Notes under the pieces: generated by a model
Databases searched by the model: none
The model's input: only the letters and a program-made list of their open reading frames with translations
What the model was told of the DNA's origin: nothing
Assembly (NCBI GenBank): GCA_019242465.1
Contig: JAFAVL010000359.1
Location: 1-15,508 of the forward strand
DNA length: 15,508 nucleotides
Source of the DNA: Chroococcidiopsidaceae cyanobacterium CP_BM_RX_35
GTDB lineage: Bacteria; Cyanobacteriota; Cyanobacteriia; Cyanobacteriales; Chroococcidiopsidaceae
Direction of reading: 5' to 3'
Shown: in pieces, positions 14,571-15,508 of the stretch
How positions within the stretch are numbered: position 1 is the first letter of the stretch
Layout: every line of letters begins with the position of its first letter
Position numbers and translations under genes: made by a program

Positions 14571-15508
14571 TCAATAATTTTGGTTTTTGGCTAAGTTCAT
14601 AAACTTAGTCAAGTTGGGCTCGAATAAGAGCTTAACGACTCCGGTTGGACCATTTCGGTGCTTGGTTACTATAATTTCAGTAATATTCCGATCGGGAGAA
14701 TCAGGATTGTAGTAACTATCTCTGTAAAGCATAATGACTAAATCCGCGTCCTGCTCAATCGAGCCACTCTCCCTCAAATCCGACATCATCGGGCGTTTGT
14801 TATTCCGGGCTTCAACCTGCCGACTTAACTGAGATAGAGCAATAATCGGAACATTGAGTTCACGGGCTAAACCTTTCAGTGATCGCGTAATCCGAGATAG
14901 CTCTTGTACGCGGTTATCGCCGCTCCCTTCCATAAGTTGAAGGTAATCTAGTAAAATCAAGCCCATCTCCTGCCCTTGTTCTGCCTGGAGACGACGCGCT
15001 TGCGATCGCATTTCCGTGACTGTAATATTGGGCGTGTCATCGATAAATATTGGCATATCCGAGAGGATGCCAATCGCCCGTGAGAGGGGTTCCCACTCAT
15101 TCTGACTCACTCGCCCTGCCCGCAGACGATTGCTTTCAATTCCAGCCTCACTAGCCAATAGCCGTTGCACCAGTTGTTCTTTCGACATTTCCAAACTGAA
15201 GATAGCCACTGGCAGCTTATGAAAAGCAGCAATATTATGAGCTAAACCAAGCGCAAAGCTAGTGTTGTGAACACAGATATCATTGGCGACAAAATTGTGC
15301 GTTACTGGGATGGTTAAGTCATAGACCTGTTTGTACCCCGATGGCTCAATAGAAACAATCTCATCCCAGTAGATATCACCTGTCGCCAATCTCTGTAATG
15401 ACAAACTATCTAAAGCAAGCGCTAGTGTCAAAAGTCTTTCCCGCGATAAAGAGCGTTTGCCCACATGAATATTGGTATGCCCTTTGATTCCAGCTCTTAT
15501 AGCCAAAC
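14571..15508 (-). CDS. dnaB: replicative DNA helicase DnaB, C-terminal part with intein end (cut by window edge)
   Basis: The hexameric helicase that unwinds DNA at the replication fork. The portion 14574-15263 encodes the RecA-like domain after the P-loop Lys: TSFALGLAHNIAAF, Walker-B-type LILLDYLQLMEG, then IIALSQLSRQVEAR, DLRESGSIEQDADLVIMLYR and the C-terminal KHRNGPTGVVKLLFEP. The codon before the first Thr belongs to an intein, so the intact P-loop GK-T is made only after splicing. The reading frame is open to the right edge, and the N-terminal domain and P-loop itself lie outside the window. Confidence 0.95.
   Translation of the reverse strand, partial: LAIRAGIKGHTNIHVGKRSLSRERLLTLALALDSLSLQRLATGDIYWDEIVSIEPSGYKQVYDLTIPVTHNFVANDICVHNTSFALGLAHNIAAFHKLPVAIFSLEMSKEQLVQRLLASEAGIESNRLRAGRVSQNEWEPLSRAIGILSDMPIFIDDTPNITVTEMRSQARRLQAEQGQEMGLILLDYLQLMEGSGDNRVQELSRITRSLKGLARELNVPIIALSQLSRQVEARNNKRPMMSDLRESGSIEQDADLVIMLYRDSYYNPDSPDRNITEIIVTKHRNGPTGVVKLLFEPNLTKFMNLAKNQNY
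15264..15508 (-). other. C-terminal part of a DnaB intein (inserted at the P-loop)
   Basis: Upstream of the Thr at 15261-15263 the frame reads GYKQVYDLTIPVTHNFVAND followed by ICVHN. This is the intein F and G block pattern: a YDL-tI/V-HNFVAND strand and a final His-Asn that cyclises, with Thr as the +1 nucleophile. The preceding residues (GHTNIHVGKRSLSRERLLTL and following) belong to the intein body or its linker. Whether a homing endonuclease domain is present cannot be seen because the left part of the intein lies beyond the window. Confidence 0.9.

Overview
The window reads as a chromosomal segment of a cyanobacterium. Six copies of the HIP1 octamer GCGATCGC (3461, 4714, 5261, 9163, 14296, 15002) lie in 15.5 kb. 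Many genes belong to cyanobacteria-typical families: a cyAbrB regulator, an Rre1/Ycf29-like response regulator, a DUF4058 protein, a Uma2-type protein, a short phasin-like protein and an intein-bearing DnaB. GroESL has a CIRCE operator. The exact genus cannot be fixed by reading alone. No complete phage, IS element, CRISPR array, rRNA or tRNA gene was seen.

Layout. 1-133 (-) is the start of a thioredoxin gene running off the left edge. 244-1124 (+) holds a 34-codon ORF and a decayed DUF4058 gene with two frameshifts and an internal stop. 1299-3346 (-) is a row of three genes: a small conserved protein, a class I SAM methyltransferase and a Uma2-family nuclease-like protein. They are divergent from a coiled-coil small protein (3393-3752), which is followed by asnS (3781-5169). 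Directly behind asnS lie relics of a DUF433/DUF5615 toxin-antitoxin pair, then a gene-poor stretch with an inverted repeat and a possible broken small membrane peptide. A NIL-domain protein (5832-6149) converges on the response regulator (6157-6828). A thioredoxin-like [2Fe-2S] protein is divergent from CIRCE-groES-groEL (7884-9959), which ends in a strong intrinsic terminator.

The right half has a SOUL-family protein divergent from a glucosamine-6-phosphate deaminase family gene, then cyAbrB (11896-12279). A C-terminal fossil of an aldo/keto reductase (12477-12722) lies next to a zinc-ribbon membrane protein. A phasin-like protein follows, then a cluster of nested palindromes and an exported FKBP-type prolyl isomerase. 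The last item is the C-terminal part of DnaB with the end of an intein at the P-loop (14571-15508, running off the right edge).

Functionally this is mostly housekeeping: translation (asnS), protein folding (groESL, FKBP), redox (thioredoxin, Fe-S protein), replication (dnaB) and regulation (Rre1-like, cyAbrB). The non-housekeeping signal is gene decay: three separate fossils (DUF4058, a toxin-antitoxin pair, aldo/keto reductase) plus palindromic repeats and an intein. I found no convincing new multi-gene system.
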